A stretch of DNA of 64,000 bases from Ceratobasidium sp. AG-K (Eukaryota; Basidiomycota; Agaricomycetes; Cantharellales; Ceratobasidiaceae): NCBI GenBank assembly GCA_037039685.1, contig JAWNGF010000005.1, forward strand, positions 3,224,001-3,288,000. Direction: 5' to 3'. A program made the position numbers and the translations under genes. Of this stretch, positions 44,743 through 56,004 are shown one piece after another. The notes beneath the pieces were generated by a model. That model worked only from the letters and a program-made list of their open reading frames with translations, did not search any database and was not told the origin of the DNA. Each line of letters begins with the position of its first letter. The stretch's first letter is position 1.

Positions 44743-47700
44743 ATGCTACTCTGGGCTGTCGCTGTACTGGCCTTTGCCCTCTGTAAGTTGGGGTTCCACC
44801 TTGTTGGCCTTGATCTGAACCAATTGTAGCGGCCGACGCGGCTTGCACGAAAACCTATGCGGTAGGTCGTGTCCTAATTTATCTTAACCTATTTCTAACC
44901 GTGAAATTGCATCTCAAGGTCGCGAGCGGTGATACCTGTCTTTCGATCCCTCAGAAGAACAGTATCAGCTCGTACCAACTCACCAAACTTAACCCTACAC
45001 TGAACTGCAATGCTCTGAGTGTCGGCCAATCCCTTTGTGTTGTTGGTACGTGAGAAGTATCATCCAAATAACTTCAACTAACGCCACAACCAGATTCAAC
45101 ATATAATTGCCAGGTATGATTTTTGACTTGGGTCAACACCATTGTTCAACGTGATCCACAGCCGATCTACACCGTCAAATCAGGAGATGGATGCTGGGCC
45201 ATCGCCAACTCGTATGGCATCACAACTGATCAACTTAGTACGTGACTTGGGGAACCGCGCAAGCTCCTCCTAACGACATTTGTATAGTCGCCAACAACCC
45301 TCAACTCGGAACCGCATGTGCTATCCAGGTATGTTTGAGCCTCATGCAGTAGTTAATATTTTATCCATCCCATCCACCACAGCCCGGCCAAAATCTCTGT
45401 GCAGCAGGTGGAACAACTACGAAGCCCGCAACGAGTAAGTCCCTGCTTCGAGTATCTCATTACAAAGGTCTAATACGGGGATGAAGCGACGACAAGCTCG
45501 GCTGCTCCTACCGGTACACAAAACTTCTATATCTAATTTTTGTATCAGAAATTCACCCGAGTAATAGGCACGGTAGCTTGCACAAAGTCTTACACGGTCA
45601 AATCCGGTGACAAGTACGTCTCTCGCCTGGTGTTTTTCGGTCTCGCTCAACCATCTTCTTTGGGCAATTAGCTGCAACGCTATCGCCGTCGCCAACGGTA
45701 TCTCGAACTACCAGCTTACCTACCTGAACCCGAGCATGAACTGCAACGCCCTCTCGATCGGACAAGTCTTGTGTCTCACCGGCGCATCGTACAACTGCCA
45801 GGCAAGTCTTGAACGTGACTCGACGCGACTCGAGTCTGAACCTTGCTTGTGCTCTTGTCCAGCCCGTATACACGGTCAAGTCAGGCGACACTTGCTACGC
45901 CATCGCTACCGCCAATTCGATCACCACTGATCAACTGATCGCCAATAACCCAAATGTCGGCTCGAATTGTGCATTGGGGGTAGGAATGAGTTTGTGTATC
46001 AAGGGCGGAGGTAGTACGTAATCATCGAAATTTGATCCAAGACCCTTGAGAACTGACGAAGTTTATAGCCACAACAAGTGTAATTAGTACCACTACCTCA
46101 GCAGGTAACTTCTCTCTCTCCTTGTCGACCCGACATTGACATATTGGATATCTAGCTGTCCCGACGTCGACGGCCTGTACCCGTCTCACAACGATCCAGT
46201 CCGGTGAAACGTGCGACACGATCGGTGCTAGGTCAGGAATCTCTAGGTACTGGCTCGGAATCGTGCGTCTTTCGAATCTGGCAAATTTTCGAGAACTGAC
46301 CGGACTTGTAATAACAGTTGAATCCCACCATCAACTCGGCATGCTCGAATATCATAAGCGGTCAGGCCGTATGTGTTGATTCGCCAAAACACAACTGCAG
46401 TTCCGTATATCAAGTGGGTCAAAACCGGATATTTTGTGCTGGTACACGTGCTGACTATGCGGGCGGTGGTTTCTAGATTACTGGACTGGAGGGTGGTTGT
46501 CAAAAAATTGCCGATACTCTGAAGGTTTCACTCTCTAACTTGTTGGCCCTCAACCCGAACGTGAACGCCCAGTGTTCGAACATCTATGCCAAAGTACGTA
46601 CTAAAATCCTTAGCTTTTGAATGTATGGCTTATGTAATACAATGGCTCGTAGGAGGTCATTTGTACTGCCCCAAGATTGACTGGAACCCCAACAACATCA
46701 TGTACGAGGCGCTATACGGTATGTTTCGCGACCTGCATAACCATCCTTCAACACTGACGTATATGCTTAGGTCGTCCCGGGAGATACCTGTCAAAGTAGG
46801 GTCACGATATTGTCTTGCTTGACTGAAGCTGACCACCCGGATTCTAGATATCGCAGCCAAAAACTCGCTCACAAGCACCCAGCTGACGAGCTTGAACCCC
46901 GGTCTAAACTGCAACGCTTTGACTGTCGGTGCTTCACTGTGTTCATATAGCCCCCACATTTCGATCTGCCCAAAGCTTATCCAAGTCGTTCAAGGGGACA
47001 CATGCTGTGAGCCGCAAAATCCGTCCCATCCCCCGCGATCCTTGGCAGCCTACTAATCACACGCCAGATGACCTCGCTACCAAGGTCACCATGTCTCTCG
47101 ACGAGTGGAAGTTAATTAACCAAGGAATTAACTGCGATGCTCTGCAGCTCTCATCCTTGGTTTGCTCCGCCCAAGGCAACTCCACGCTTCCCGAAGCGCC
47201 AAGCGGAGCCAACCCCACGGCCTGTAAGCGGTGTCTGATATGCCCAGCTACATGTGCTAATATTGGTAAAATCTTCAGTGCCGCTATGTGGAGCGTATGA
47301 CAAAAAACAGAAATGCTGCACGATGTACTCCGTTGCAGCAGATCTGTTTAGCTCACCACTCTGCCAGAGAGCAAACGTGAGTTCCTCCGTTATATTGACA
47401 CGTTGAAAGCCGCTTAACAATGTCGATCATATAGGGGTGTCAGGAGAATTGTATTGGTGATAGTGGGGTCGTCAAGCCCACCACGTCCGCCACGCCAACG
47501 GTAGGTACTCGACTGTCTGCGCCAGTTGACATGTCTGACAAATCATCGATATAGTGGACGATCACTCCTATATCCCCACCAACTGCCGTCCCACCCCCAT
47601 GCCAGAATTGCACCTCGACAGAGTGCTGCTCTATCCTCGGAGTTTGTGAAGCCTCTAGTTCGTGGTATTGCAAGTCCGTTAATGGCTGCACCCGAAACTG

Positions 47701-48235
47701 TAATACGGTAAGTCATGGTATTGGTTTCGATCATGCAGGCACATTGTGTTGATCAGCGTATATATGTATAGTTTAACAACACGGGCCGTGCCGAGTTCCC
47801 GCCTAGTTATTACGATCCACCACAGTACAGTTTCCCGAGCGGGAACTTTAGTGCATGGGGTGGGAACCCGTGTGGCTCTTGCAACCGGACAAACTCACTC
47901 GCCGTGTAAGTATTATTGATCCTCGTTACTATGTTCATATTGATCATGGAGGATTAAATAGATCACCATCCGGCAAGTACTGTTGCGCATACGGATCTCA
48001 ATGTGTTCCTCAGGTACGGTGTATACTGTCTAGATATAGTATGGTTCAGTTTCTGATGGCAATGTTCTAGGAGTTCCAAAGTTGCAACGTAAAGAATGGA
48101 TGCCTATACAACTGCATCTCTGTCCAATTGGACCCAAGTCAAGAGCTTGCCTGTGATATGTTCGGAAAGTGCGACTACAAGACCGTAACGCTCCTCCAGC
48201 CTTATGCCACACCTGCCGCCACCAAGTCAGGTTAG
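44743..48235 (+). CDS. Secreted protein with about eight LysM domains and Cys-rich tail
   Basis: Starts at the ATG at 44743 (MLLWAVAVLAFAL..AADA, signal peptide split by intron 1). The first four LysM modules mirror the gene at 31249: YAVASGDTCLSIPQKN, IYTVKSGDGCWAIANSYG, SYTVKSGDNCNAIAVANG and VYTVKSGDTCYAIATANS. After a Thr/Ser-rich spacer come four more diverged modules: LTTIQSGETCDTIGARSG; EGGCQKIADTLKVSLSNLL; VVPGDTCQ with DIAAKNSLTSTQLTSLNP; and IQVVQGDTC with DDLATKVTMSLDEWKLINQG. The tail is Cys-rich (CGAYDKKQKCCTMYSVAADL ... CQENC; NPCGSCNRTNSL ... KYCCAYGSQCVPQ) and ends at the TAG at 48233-48235. Splices around each domain are GT-AG and in phase. LysM binds chitin/GlcNAc polymers. 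The neighbouring divergent chitinase suggests a joint role in chitin handling. Exon details after 46 kb are less certain. Confidence 0.78.
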
Positions 48236-50774
48236 AGTGTCCGGCGCGGTACAAGTCAGCGATATTTGGCTTTCGGTCTGTTTCCACTGTGAATAGGAGG
48301 TTACAATTAGTATTCAGTTTGAATTCGAATTACGTTGAACAAGTTACACGCATGTCGCACCAGTGTGATGAAAGCACTGAACCACTCAGCAAATATTCCC
48401 AAATGCGATCAGCTCCTTGCGCGATCCATAATAGCCGCAAAACCCACATACAACATAGACCTAAACTTCAACGTGACACATACCTATCCGGCTTCACCAT
48501 GCATATAACGACATCATCGATTAATTGCGACTCTCGGATCGCCTAAGCCCGTTCTCGAGCGTTTTGTGATATATCTGTTGGATATTTATGGAGCACAGGT
48601 CCATGGGCATTTTTGAGGAGATATATTTAGTTTGTGCATTCGTGCATAGCTCTTGAACCACGCACAATATCAATGATACAATCTGAAGGTTTTTATCCGG
48701 AAATCTGTTGCTCGTCTAAGTTTCATTTGGATGCACTTCAGGCCTTGGCGCCCAATAGGAGGTAGACCGTGTTCCCGTTTCTAGATAAAGGCAAGGCCTG
48801 GGAGCCCTGAGAAACTGGCAGTGGTAGTTGATGACAGGTGGATAGTGAGAGAAATAAGGTGGAAAAGGAAGACGGATAGAATAACGTGGTATAGTGCTAG
48901 GCTTTGGATAAAGTCCAGTCTGCATTCCATGGGCTCAATTTCCCAGTTCAGGACCGGGCAACGTTATAGGTTCACTAAGTTCACAGGTCGGCGATTTCGG
49001 CACACCTAAATATTGATTAGATAGGTTTGAGACACTGAGAAGCTCGCGTTTTGCTTCATGGGTCTCACTGAGCTTATGCAGAGTGTTTGGACCGCAAGCG
49101 TCTTACGGAGATGCGCATATAGTCACATATTGTGCATTTACCACAGGATGCAGATGAAACGAGGTTGATTTTTTACTGGATTAGCCCAGGCACAGTCTCT
49201 CTGAACAATAAGTATATAGTACATCGCTTACAACTTCTTACCATCTCAACGCCTCAACGCCCCGGACGGCCCAGTCACAATCTTTATGCTACTTGGGATA
49301 AAACGTGTACTGTTGGCTGTACCTCAAATCGAACACAAGAATTTGGCGGCTTCACGCGTGAAGAGCCCCCACCGCTAGACCGCGAGCATGTGAGTAGCTT
49401 TTCCGAGGCATTATCTTGTAACGGTATGCGTAACGAAACGATTAGCTAACCTGTATGCGCATCGGCGCCTCAGGCGCCACGCGTGACCCGTCTTTTTTCA
49501 AAAGGAAAAAATAAATACATTAATTTTACGAACTAACGCTTGAAACGTCTCGCTTGTGTATGTGCATGTATACAATCGGGCTACCTTATATGCCCTGATC
49601 CCCCGGTTCTAGCCCCTGTGTTCGATATTACTACTATAAACTGTGTGTTACGACTTGTTATACAACCACGGCGGCTACGGGAAGCTCCTGTGGGACGTAT
49701 ACCTAACTGGTCTCTGCCAAGGTATCAAATTTTTGCTTCAGTTGACCAGGTGCGTGAACTACGTCAAGCTCCGTGCCGTGAATCCTTACCCTGAGTTGGA
49801 TACATACAGTGAGTTGCCTGCGCGGACGCACATTGCAAGGCGACTGGAAGATGAAGCAAAGTGAACGAGAGATGCTGGGAGGAAATAACTGCGAAAGGAT
49901 GCCCCGTCCAGGTGGTAGCGTTGGCGGAAAGATTAGTGGGCTTTAGCGGTATTTCTTTTCAGACGATATTGTAAAAATAGTGTTTTTTCTTACCTTGTCC
50001 TCGCCAACTAGGTTATACAAATTTTAGTTTGTGGAGACCTGTAGTACTCTCGATCGCGAGTCGCTAACCGCCTAGCTGGGAATGCAAGGACTGTTTGATT
50101 TACGTCCAGAAACACCCGACCAACGTCCAATGGTGAGTCAATTGATCTCAGGTGGGCAGATCCTCAAAGCGGCAGCTCCGTTCATCAGGCCCGTCCACCT
50201 GGGATTTCTTAGATCTTACACGTTGGCGGTATGAAAACACCCGTTTGGCGCCTGACCATTGTTCTACGATTCTTCTGGTAGCCTGCAGCGTGAAAGACGC
50301 AAATCCGCATCAAAATTTGGATCATCGGGTCCGTGTTCTCAGAAACCAATCGATCTTGACCAATAGACTAGTGCGAGGCAAGTTATATTAATCTACCTGA
50401 GACTCTTGTGCATGTTCCGAGAAGTGGCTGAGCCATAGCCGATTGATTCTTTGCCTGCCCGCCCGCTGCAAGTGCCGCAGCTAGATCAGGGTTATGAATA
50501 TCAAGTAAATGGCAAACTTTAACCTTCCTATCTATTCGCACATGTGTTTAATGATAGCGAGAGTGATCCAAAGGGTAGCCGCGAAGCGCCACCGGATGTA
50601 GACAGTATTCGGCTGCAACACATGTGCGTATATGCTCAGTTTAGGATAGAAGCAGCATTCTCAGTTGGCTGGCGCTGAGGAGTTGACGGCGCCCTCTATA
50701 AATGCAGACGTTGGCCCAGCTCACAGACATATTCATTGACCTCCTCCTGTTTTTCAACCCGCCACTTTACCCAA
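48236..50774. other. Intergenic with LysM remnant and duplicated 3' flank
   Basis: The LysM-gene remnant at 48629-48649 and the 3' flank related to that of the gene at 31249 (48650-48940) occupy the left part. The rest holds short unassigned frames; the best-looking is 49643-49864 (plus), whose 73-residue frame ends ARRLEDEAK and reads protein-like (LLYNHGGYGKLLWDVYLTG), but I cannot assign it. Confidence 0.4.
48629..48649 (+). pseudogene. LysM gene C-terminal remnant
   Basis: The bases encode SLCIRA plus a stop, matching the LCIRG-stop end of the four-LysM gene (32504-32506). The sequence after it (ATATCAATGATACAAT and onward) is shared with that gene's 3' flank. It lies about 400 bases beyond the stop of the eight-LysM gene. 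Confidence 0.5.
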
Positions 50775-51783
50775 ATGATTCAAGTCGCACCCCCTGAAGT
50801 ACAGTCACAGCTTAACTTTTTTGATACCCTATGGGAAGAATCAGGTAACTACCACTGGACAATCGAGAACCAGACGACCAGGCCGCCAAATCTTACTGCG
50901 CCTGATACGCATGGCGTCACGATCCGCGACCTGAGGGGTTATTCCGCCGACCAGCTGGATTACCTCGGGCTCGATTTCGAGCGTGCAGGATTCCATGTTG
51001 AGCATGGATGGGGTGCTGGAGGAGAGGTTTTGGCGAATGCTTGGGCCAACCAGGCCTGGAAAGACGACAAATGGATTCAAGACGTGTACTATCCCTACAT
51101 AATCGAGTAAGTCTCTCCTTAACAAAAAGCGTTGGCTCACAATCACTAGCCTTGTCAAAAAAACACTATTTCCTAGCGCCAAGGTAGTCGTATTTGATCA
51201 TACCGTTCGTCAACGTGCCAAACTGGACGCAGGCCAAGTTCCTCCAGCCGAAGTGAGCTCTCAGAATACAATAAATCTGATCCGTGCTTATTCGCCTTAG
51301 CAAACTCACATCGACCAGACCGGCTGGGCGGCGCACGAGCGAATTCGGATGCACCAAGGGCAAGAAGCATGCGATCGTGTGCAAACCGGCCAAGCACGTG
51401 CCATCATCTGTAACGTGTGGCGTCCCCTGATCGGCCCTCTCCTCGACCGCCCGCTGGCGATTGCCGACCGCCGGACGATCCTGGACGAACGAGATCTGGC
51501 CATGACTCTTCCCGCTCCTCCAGGGTGTCGTACCGGCGAGTCGCAAATGGTGCGGTACCACCCGGACCAGGAGTGGTACTACGTATCCAACATGCAGCCA
51601 GACGAGTGTCTGTTTTTGAAGATCTTTGACAGCAAGACCGGGGTTGGTTCTCCTCATTCGGTGAGATCCTTTGACCATGTGGTGTACAAACCTAACGCGG
51701 ACCCAAGGCTTTCTATGATTCGAGCGCTCCGGCAGATGCGCCCCCTCGTTGGAGCATTGAAGTGCGTACTGTCATTCTTGTAG
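50775..51783 (+). CDS. CmcJ/NvfI-type oxygenase-like protein
   Basis: Begins at the ATG at 50775 (MIQVAPPEVQSQLNFFD) and has introns at about 51109-51150 and 51255-51300. It continues KKTLFPSAKVVVFDHTVR, then AIICNVWRPLIGPLLDRPLA, RTILDERDLAMTLP, RYHPDQEWYYVSNMQPDECL and LKIFDSKTGVGSPHSVRSFD, ending at the TAG at 51781-51783. The series VFDHTVR..., NVWRP..GP..D.PLA.D.R, WYY.S.M..DE.L..K..DS and PH..F is characteristic of the fungal CmcJ/NvfI hydroxylase/desaturase family (Fe(II)/2-oxoglutarate-dependent-like, often found with secondary metabolism). No biosynthetic cluster is visible next to it, so the substrate is unknown. About 300 residues, normal for the family. Confidence 0.75.
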
Positions 51784-52580
51784 AGTGATGCGTTGTAGGG
51801 TTGGTTGGACGAGTTTGTTACCCAAGTGCGCATTTGTGAAATATATGAATGAATAAAGTGTCGATTCTCACAGTCAAAAACACCCCACCTAAAATTAGGT
51901 GACGGGTGCAGGTGCAGACTGGGTGCTGCGAGCTGGGTACGGGTCGAGTCACCCTTCTGGCACGTTACTCATGTAAAAGGAAGCATGTAGTGGCAGTTTC
52001 TCCGGCAGGACCATTGCAATATTTTTCATACAGTGTCTCATTTGTTTGTGGGTTTGCTACGGTACTACCATGCCTTGCGTGAGATAGCCCAGTTGGACAA
52101 GCAAATATAGCTACATGTTTATCTTATTCAGAAAGACTTGCACTCTGGCAGTGCTGGTTCATGCTCTGAATTTGATTGATTGTATGACCACGCTCGCTGA
52201 GCCCGGACCACATCTCCCAAAGCTTCCCATCAGACACCACCTTTCCCGATCAAAACACCGCTCCTCCTGATCAAACCGCCACATCTCCCGAGCACTCCCA
52301 GAATCTACGAAACCCTTGGGAGTGCTTGTGCGCTCCGGAGGACAAACCCATTTTGCTGACATAGACACAACAAACTAATTTATACGCGCACTACACATAC
52401 ATCCACAACTTCGTTGTTTAATCTCCTCTCAGGCTCAATTCACCCGGATATTTACCCCGTCCCGCAACCACTCACATCGCACGAGGGCAGATCGGCTCAC
52501 CGGCCGAGTGGCACACGCCACCTCACAACTGTCACGTGCCGCTGACTCATCACGTTGCGTCTTCTCCCAACCACGACAAC
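51784..52580. other. Intergenic, promoter of RBM25-like gene
   Basis: 3' flank of the oxygenase gene and upstream region of the RNA-binding gene; 52140-52580 is C-rich. No other feature is seen. Confidence 0.45.
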
Positions 52581-54737
52581 ATGATGCACGGCACACCAAA
52601 CCGAATGGGCCTAGGTCTCCGCCCGACAATGCCAACATACCAACAGCCAATGCCAGTTCAAGGTGGACCGATGCTCAAAGCGACGACTCTGTTTGTTGGA
52701 TCCATCTCGCCTGGGATCTCGGATGGATTTTTAACTTCGTTGTTTGCCGTGAGCCACACACTTTATTTTATCGATTGGTGCTAATGGGTGGGTGGTAGGC
52801 GTGTGGACCGTTGAGGAGCTTTAAACGCCTGCAAACTCCCCAAGGCAAACCGCAAGCATTCGGATTTGCGGAATTTGAAGAACCGGATGCGGTCTCGCGT
52901 GCGTTGCAGTTGTTGGATGGACGATTGTTGCCGTCGCTCGAGGGTGGACCGCCCAAGAAGCTTTCGGTGAGTGGAGCGCTGGGAGTGAGATGTGTGCTTA
53001 TAGGAGCAGGTCAAAGCGGACCAAAAGACGCAGGGGTTTTTGAAGACGTATGAGGAGCAGAGGGGGCAGAACCCAGTGAGTCCAATTACGATTAATTAAT
53101 ACCAAGCTAATCGTGGGTAGGACGACGAAGTAGCGAAACTCACGTCGGAAACGCTGATCGGCTCGCTCATCGCAGCGCTCACCGATCCCTCGGCGCTCCC
53201 GCAAGACCAAGCGCCGACAAAATCAGACGACGTGATTGTGCCCCCTCATTTGCAAGATTTACAGGAACAGGATCTACCCGAGGAACAACGCGGACTGGTG
53301 TTGAGTGAAATCTCGCTGTTTAGGGAGCGTTCGGCGAGGAGGGATAAGCCTCCCCAGGTTGTGGCTGCGAGTGCGCCGAGGCAGGCAGGGAGAGGGTGGG
53401 GTCAGCAGGATCGGGAGCGTGAGAGGGAACGCGAGCGGGAAAAGGAACGCGAGCGGGAGAGGTTGAACGAAAAGGCGGGAGAGAGTCACGGGTTGGCCAA
53501 TAAGCCGGTTGGGTTTGTCCAGGCCAAGGACGAGACCAAGCCAGCTGAACCGGAAAAGACGGACGAGGAGAGGGAAAAGGAGCGGCTGGAAGCGCGGCGG
53601 AGGGAAGAGGACAATTCGTTCCGTGATGTGAGTCGCTGGCGCTTGGTTGGACTTGTGACTGACTTGTCGTAGCGTGAACGCCGGTATGAACCCCGCGAGC
53701 GTCAACGGATTGCGGCGATTGAACGAGCGATGCAGCGTGAACGCGGACTTGCGCGTGCCGAGGAAAAGGACCGACAGGAGCTCAAGCAGCGTCTGGCCGA
53801 GTGGGACGACGACGCGAGTGATGAGCCATTCTACGTTGACCGGTGCGTCTCCTCATCACTCATCAACATCACCCACTAACATTCAGCGATACAGAGCCCG
53901 CTGGCGCTCCACCCGCGCACGCTTCCTCGCAACCGAAACATCCGCCGACGACGCCTCGCGCGCCCTCGAAGCGCGCCAAGCCGAGCACCTCCGCCTCGAA
54001 TCCGAAGCATTCCTCGCGCGCCAGATGGACGAAATGCGTGCCCTGGCCGATGAACAGCGCAAGGCCGGACTCCTGCTCGACGACGGCGCCCCCGTCCGAC
54101 TCGCCATTTCCGCATTCGAGAAGCCCCCGGTGGAAGAAAAGAAAGAGGAACCCAAGATGGAAAAGAAGCTCGTGTTTGGGGCGGAGGAGGAAGAAGAGTC
54201 GGCGGGGAGGAGGAGACGCGGGCAGTTGGTCAAGTTGGATTTCGAGGCTGCTGAGCGGGAGAGGATTATTGAGCGGTTGAACAAGGCCAAGGGTGCTGTG
54301 CCCAAGGATCAGGCTGCGTTGTGGAAGTTCAAGGTCAAGTGGGATGCGTTGGGCGAGGTGAGTCTCCATGACAGTTGTTGGGGTGGGGGCTGACTTGTGC
54401 GCAGACGACGATCCAGCGCAAGATTATCCCGCTCGCGAAGAAAAAGCTCGAAGAGTACCTTGGGGAGCTGGACGACGACGATATGGTCGTGTTCATCGCA
54501 GACCACGTCCGTGCGCGGAAAGACCCCGCCGAGTTGGTCGAGTCGCTCGAACCGGTGCGTCCCAAACTACCCGATTGATGTAGGCTAACCCTGGTGTAGG
54601 TCTTGGTGGAAGAAGCGACGGATCTGGTCGTGGCACTGTGGCGCCAAGTGGCATTCGAGAGCGCCGCGTATGGCGATGGACTCGAGACGGGCAAGAACTT
54701 TGTGGACCAGGAGGAGCCGATGATTGTCCCCGAGTGA
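52581..54737 (+). CDS. RRM + PWI splicing factor, RBM25/Snu71-like
   Basis: Starts at ATG 52581 (MMHGTPNRMGLGLRPTMP). An RRM follows: ATTLFVGSISPGISDGFL (RNP2), then across an intron (about 52750-52798) SFKRLQTPQGKPQAFGFAEF (RNP1). Next come acidic and Arg/Glu-rich stretches (REREREREREKERERERL), consistent with a long helix in splicing factors. The C-terminus has a PWI domain: KFKVKWDALGETTIQRKIIP, LEEYLGELDDDDMVVFIADH and VEEATDLVVALWRQVAFES. It ends GAG-TGA at 54735-54737; a donor-like GTGAGT overlaps this stop, so one further short exon is possible. RBM25/Snu71 proteins link U1 snRNP to 5' splice-site choice in the nucleus. GC-rich, well-conserved housekeeping gene. Confidence 0.85.
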
Positions 54738-55129
54738 GTGTTCTCGTTCACAGGGCATCCAACCATGGGGAATTCGACTGGAGTGGGGATCGACAGTGTG
54801 TAATGGGAATTCGAGTGCAATGGGGGGTCCGAAAAGTCGATATGGAAAAGCGCCGTGGTGCGTGCTCAGTCTCGTGTGGTGTATTTGATCTCAGTCCTAG
54901 CCCGAAGTTGGTGTATTTATGTCTGGCTTGTTTCTAATGTGAGTAAACGTGATTTGCTTTACAGTGCGTGAGCGGGTGGCAAGGTGAGTGCACAGAGACA
55001 TGTCGCATTCGAGATAGAGAGTATTCGTGGGTATTTGAGGGCTTGGCTAGGCAAGTGATCGTATGTAAATTGGTATAACAAGAATGGATTGAACACGGTC
55101 TATCATTACATGGGTCATAACGTGGATCA
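54738..55129. other. Convergent 3' flanks
   Basis: Sits between the 3' ends of the RBM25-like gene (plus) and YKT6 (minus). Nothing else is seen; a possible last small exon of the former near 54965 (after ACAG) cannot be excluded. Confidence 0.45.
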
Positions 55130-55897
55130 TTAGGCGATGACGCAGCAAGAGTTTTGCTATAATATAATCAGCACGCGCACATTAACCGAGTGATAAACGC
55201 ACCTTTTTCGCCGTCTTGTAAAACTGCTTGCTCGTCGCGCTCAGGTTGTTTGACCGATCAACCAAATCGTCGAGCTTCTCACCGCGCTCCAGCACCGCCT
55301 CGATCGTCTTGTGCTGTACCGAAGTTAGCCACTCTCGCACTAATAATCCAACCAACACCTACCAATACAATCTTGGTCTCATCGAGTTCCTGTTGTACCT
55401 TCATGATCGAATCGGCCTGCTTGGGGTCCTGGTACTTGGCCACATAGGTCGCTGCCTGCGGGAATGAAATCGAGCTGGGATTCGACCACGAGCTCGCTGG
55501 AACTGCGGTGGCAAAATCGTCGAGCGCTTTGGCGAGGAGCGAAAACGCAGGCCGGACGGGATATTCTTCGTCGGATATCAATACTCCTGCACCAACGTCA
55601 TATCATTAGCATCCAATCCTCACCCACCCGCTCAAACAAAATAACAATAAATCCCCACTCACCAACGAGGTTATCCGACCCCCCACGGTTATACACATGG
55701 AACGTATACGACTTTTCCTGAATGCTCTGTCGCTGTCCGGCCGGCGTACGCTCCGCCACCGCACCCGTGAAAAACGCCATAAACTCGGCTACAGAGCCCT
55801 TTTGGTAAAACGAAAACGTCGAGAGGTCATTGGCCGTTACGAGGCTGGTCGCTTTCGAGGCGTTGACATGCAGGATCGAGAGACTGTACAGGCGCAT
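55130..55897 (-). CDS. YKT6: YKT6, longin-type R-SNARE
   Basis: Starts at the ATG at 55897 ([20 protein letters not shown]). The longin domain continues with [36 protein letters not shown] and, after an intron, [20 protein letters not shown]. The SNARE coil reads [20 protein letters not shown] and [20 protein letters not shown], with the Arg zero-layer residue in VLERGEKLD. It ends [12 protein letters not shown] at 55130-55132, the double-Cys lipid-modified tail (CVIA as CaaX box) that replaces a membrane helix in YKT6. The protein acts in ER-Golgi, vacuolar and autophagosome fusion. Length about 200 residues, as usual. Confidence 0.9.
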
Positions 55898-56004
55898 CGT
55901 CGTCGTGTGGTTCAAGATGATAGGCGCGCGGCTGCTGGTTTGATCAGGTGACATCATATGGTCCGACAAAAGAGCGATTTCTAATTCTTGTTACTGCCTT
56001 TGAA

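Noticed and set aside
53274..54369. Minus-strand frames over the RBM25-like gene
   Set aside because: Shadow frames of a GC-rich Arg/Glu-repeat coding region; the plus strand has clear RRM and PWI domains.
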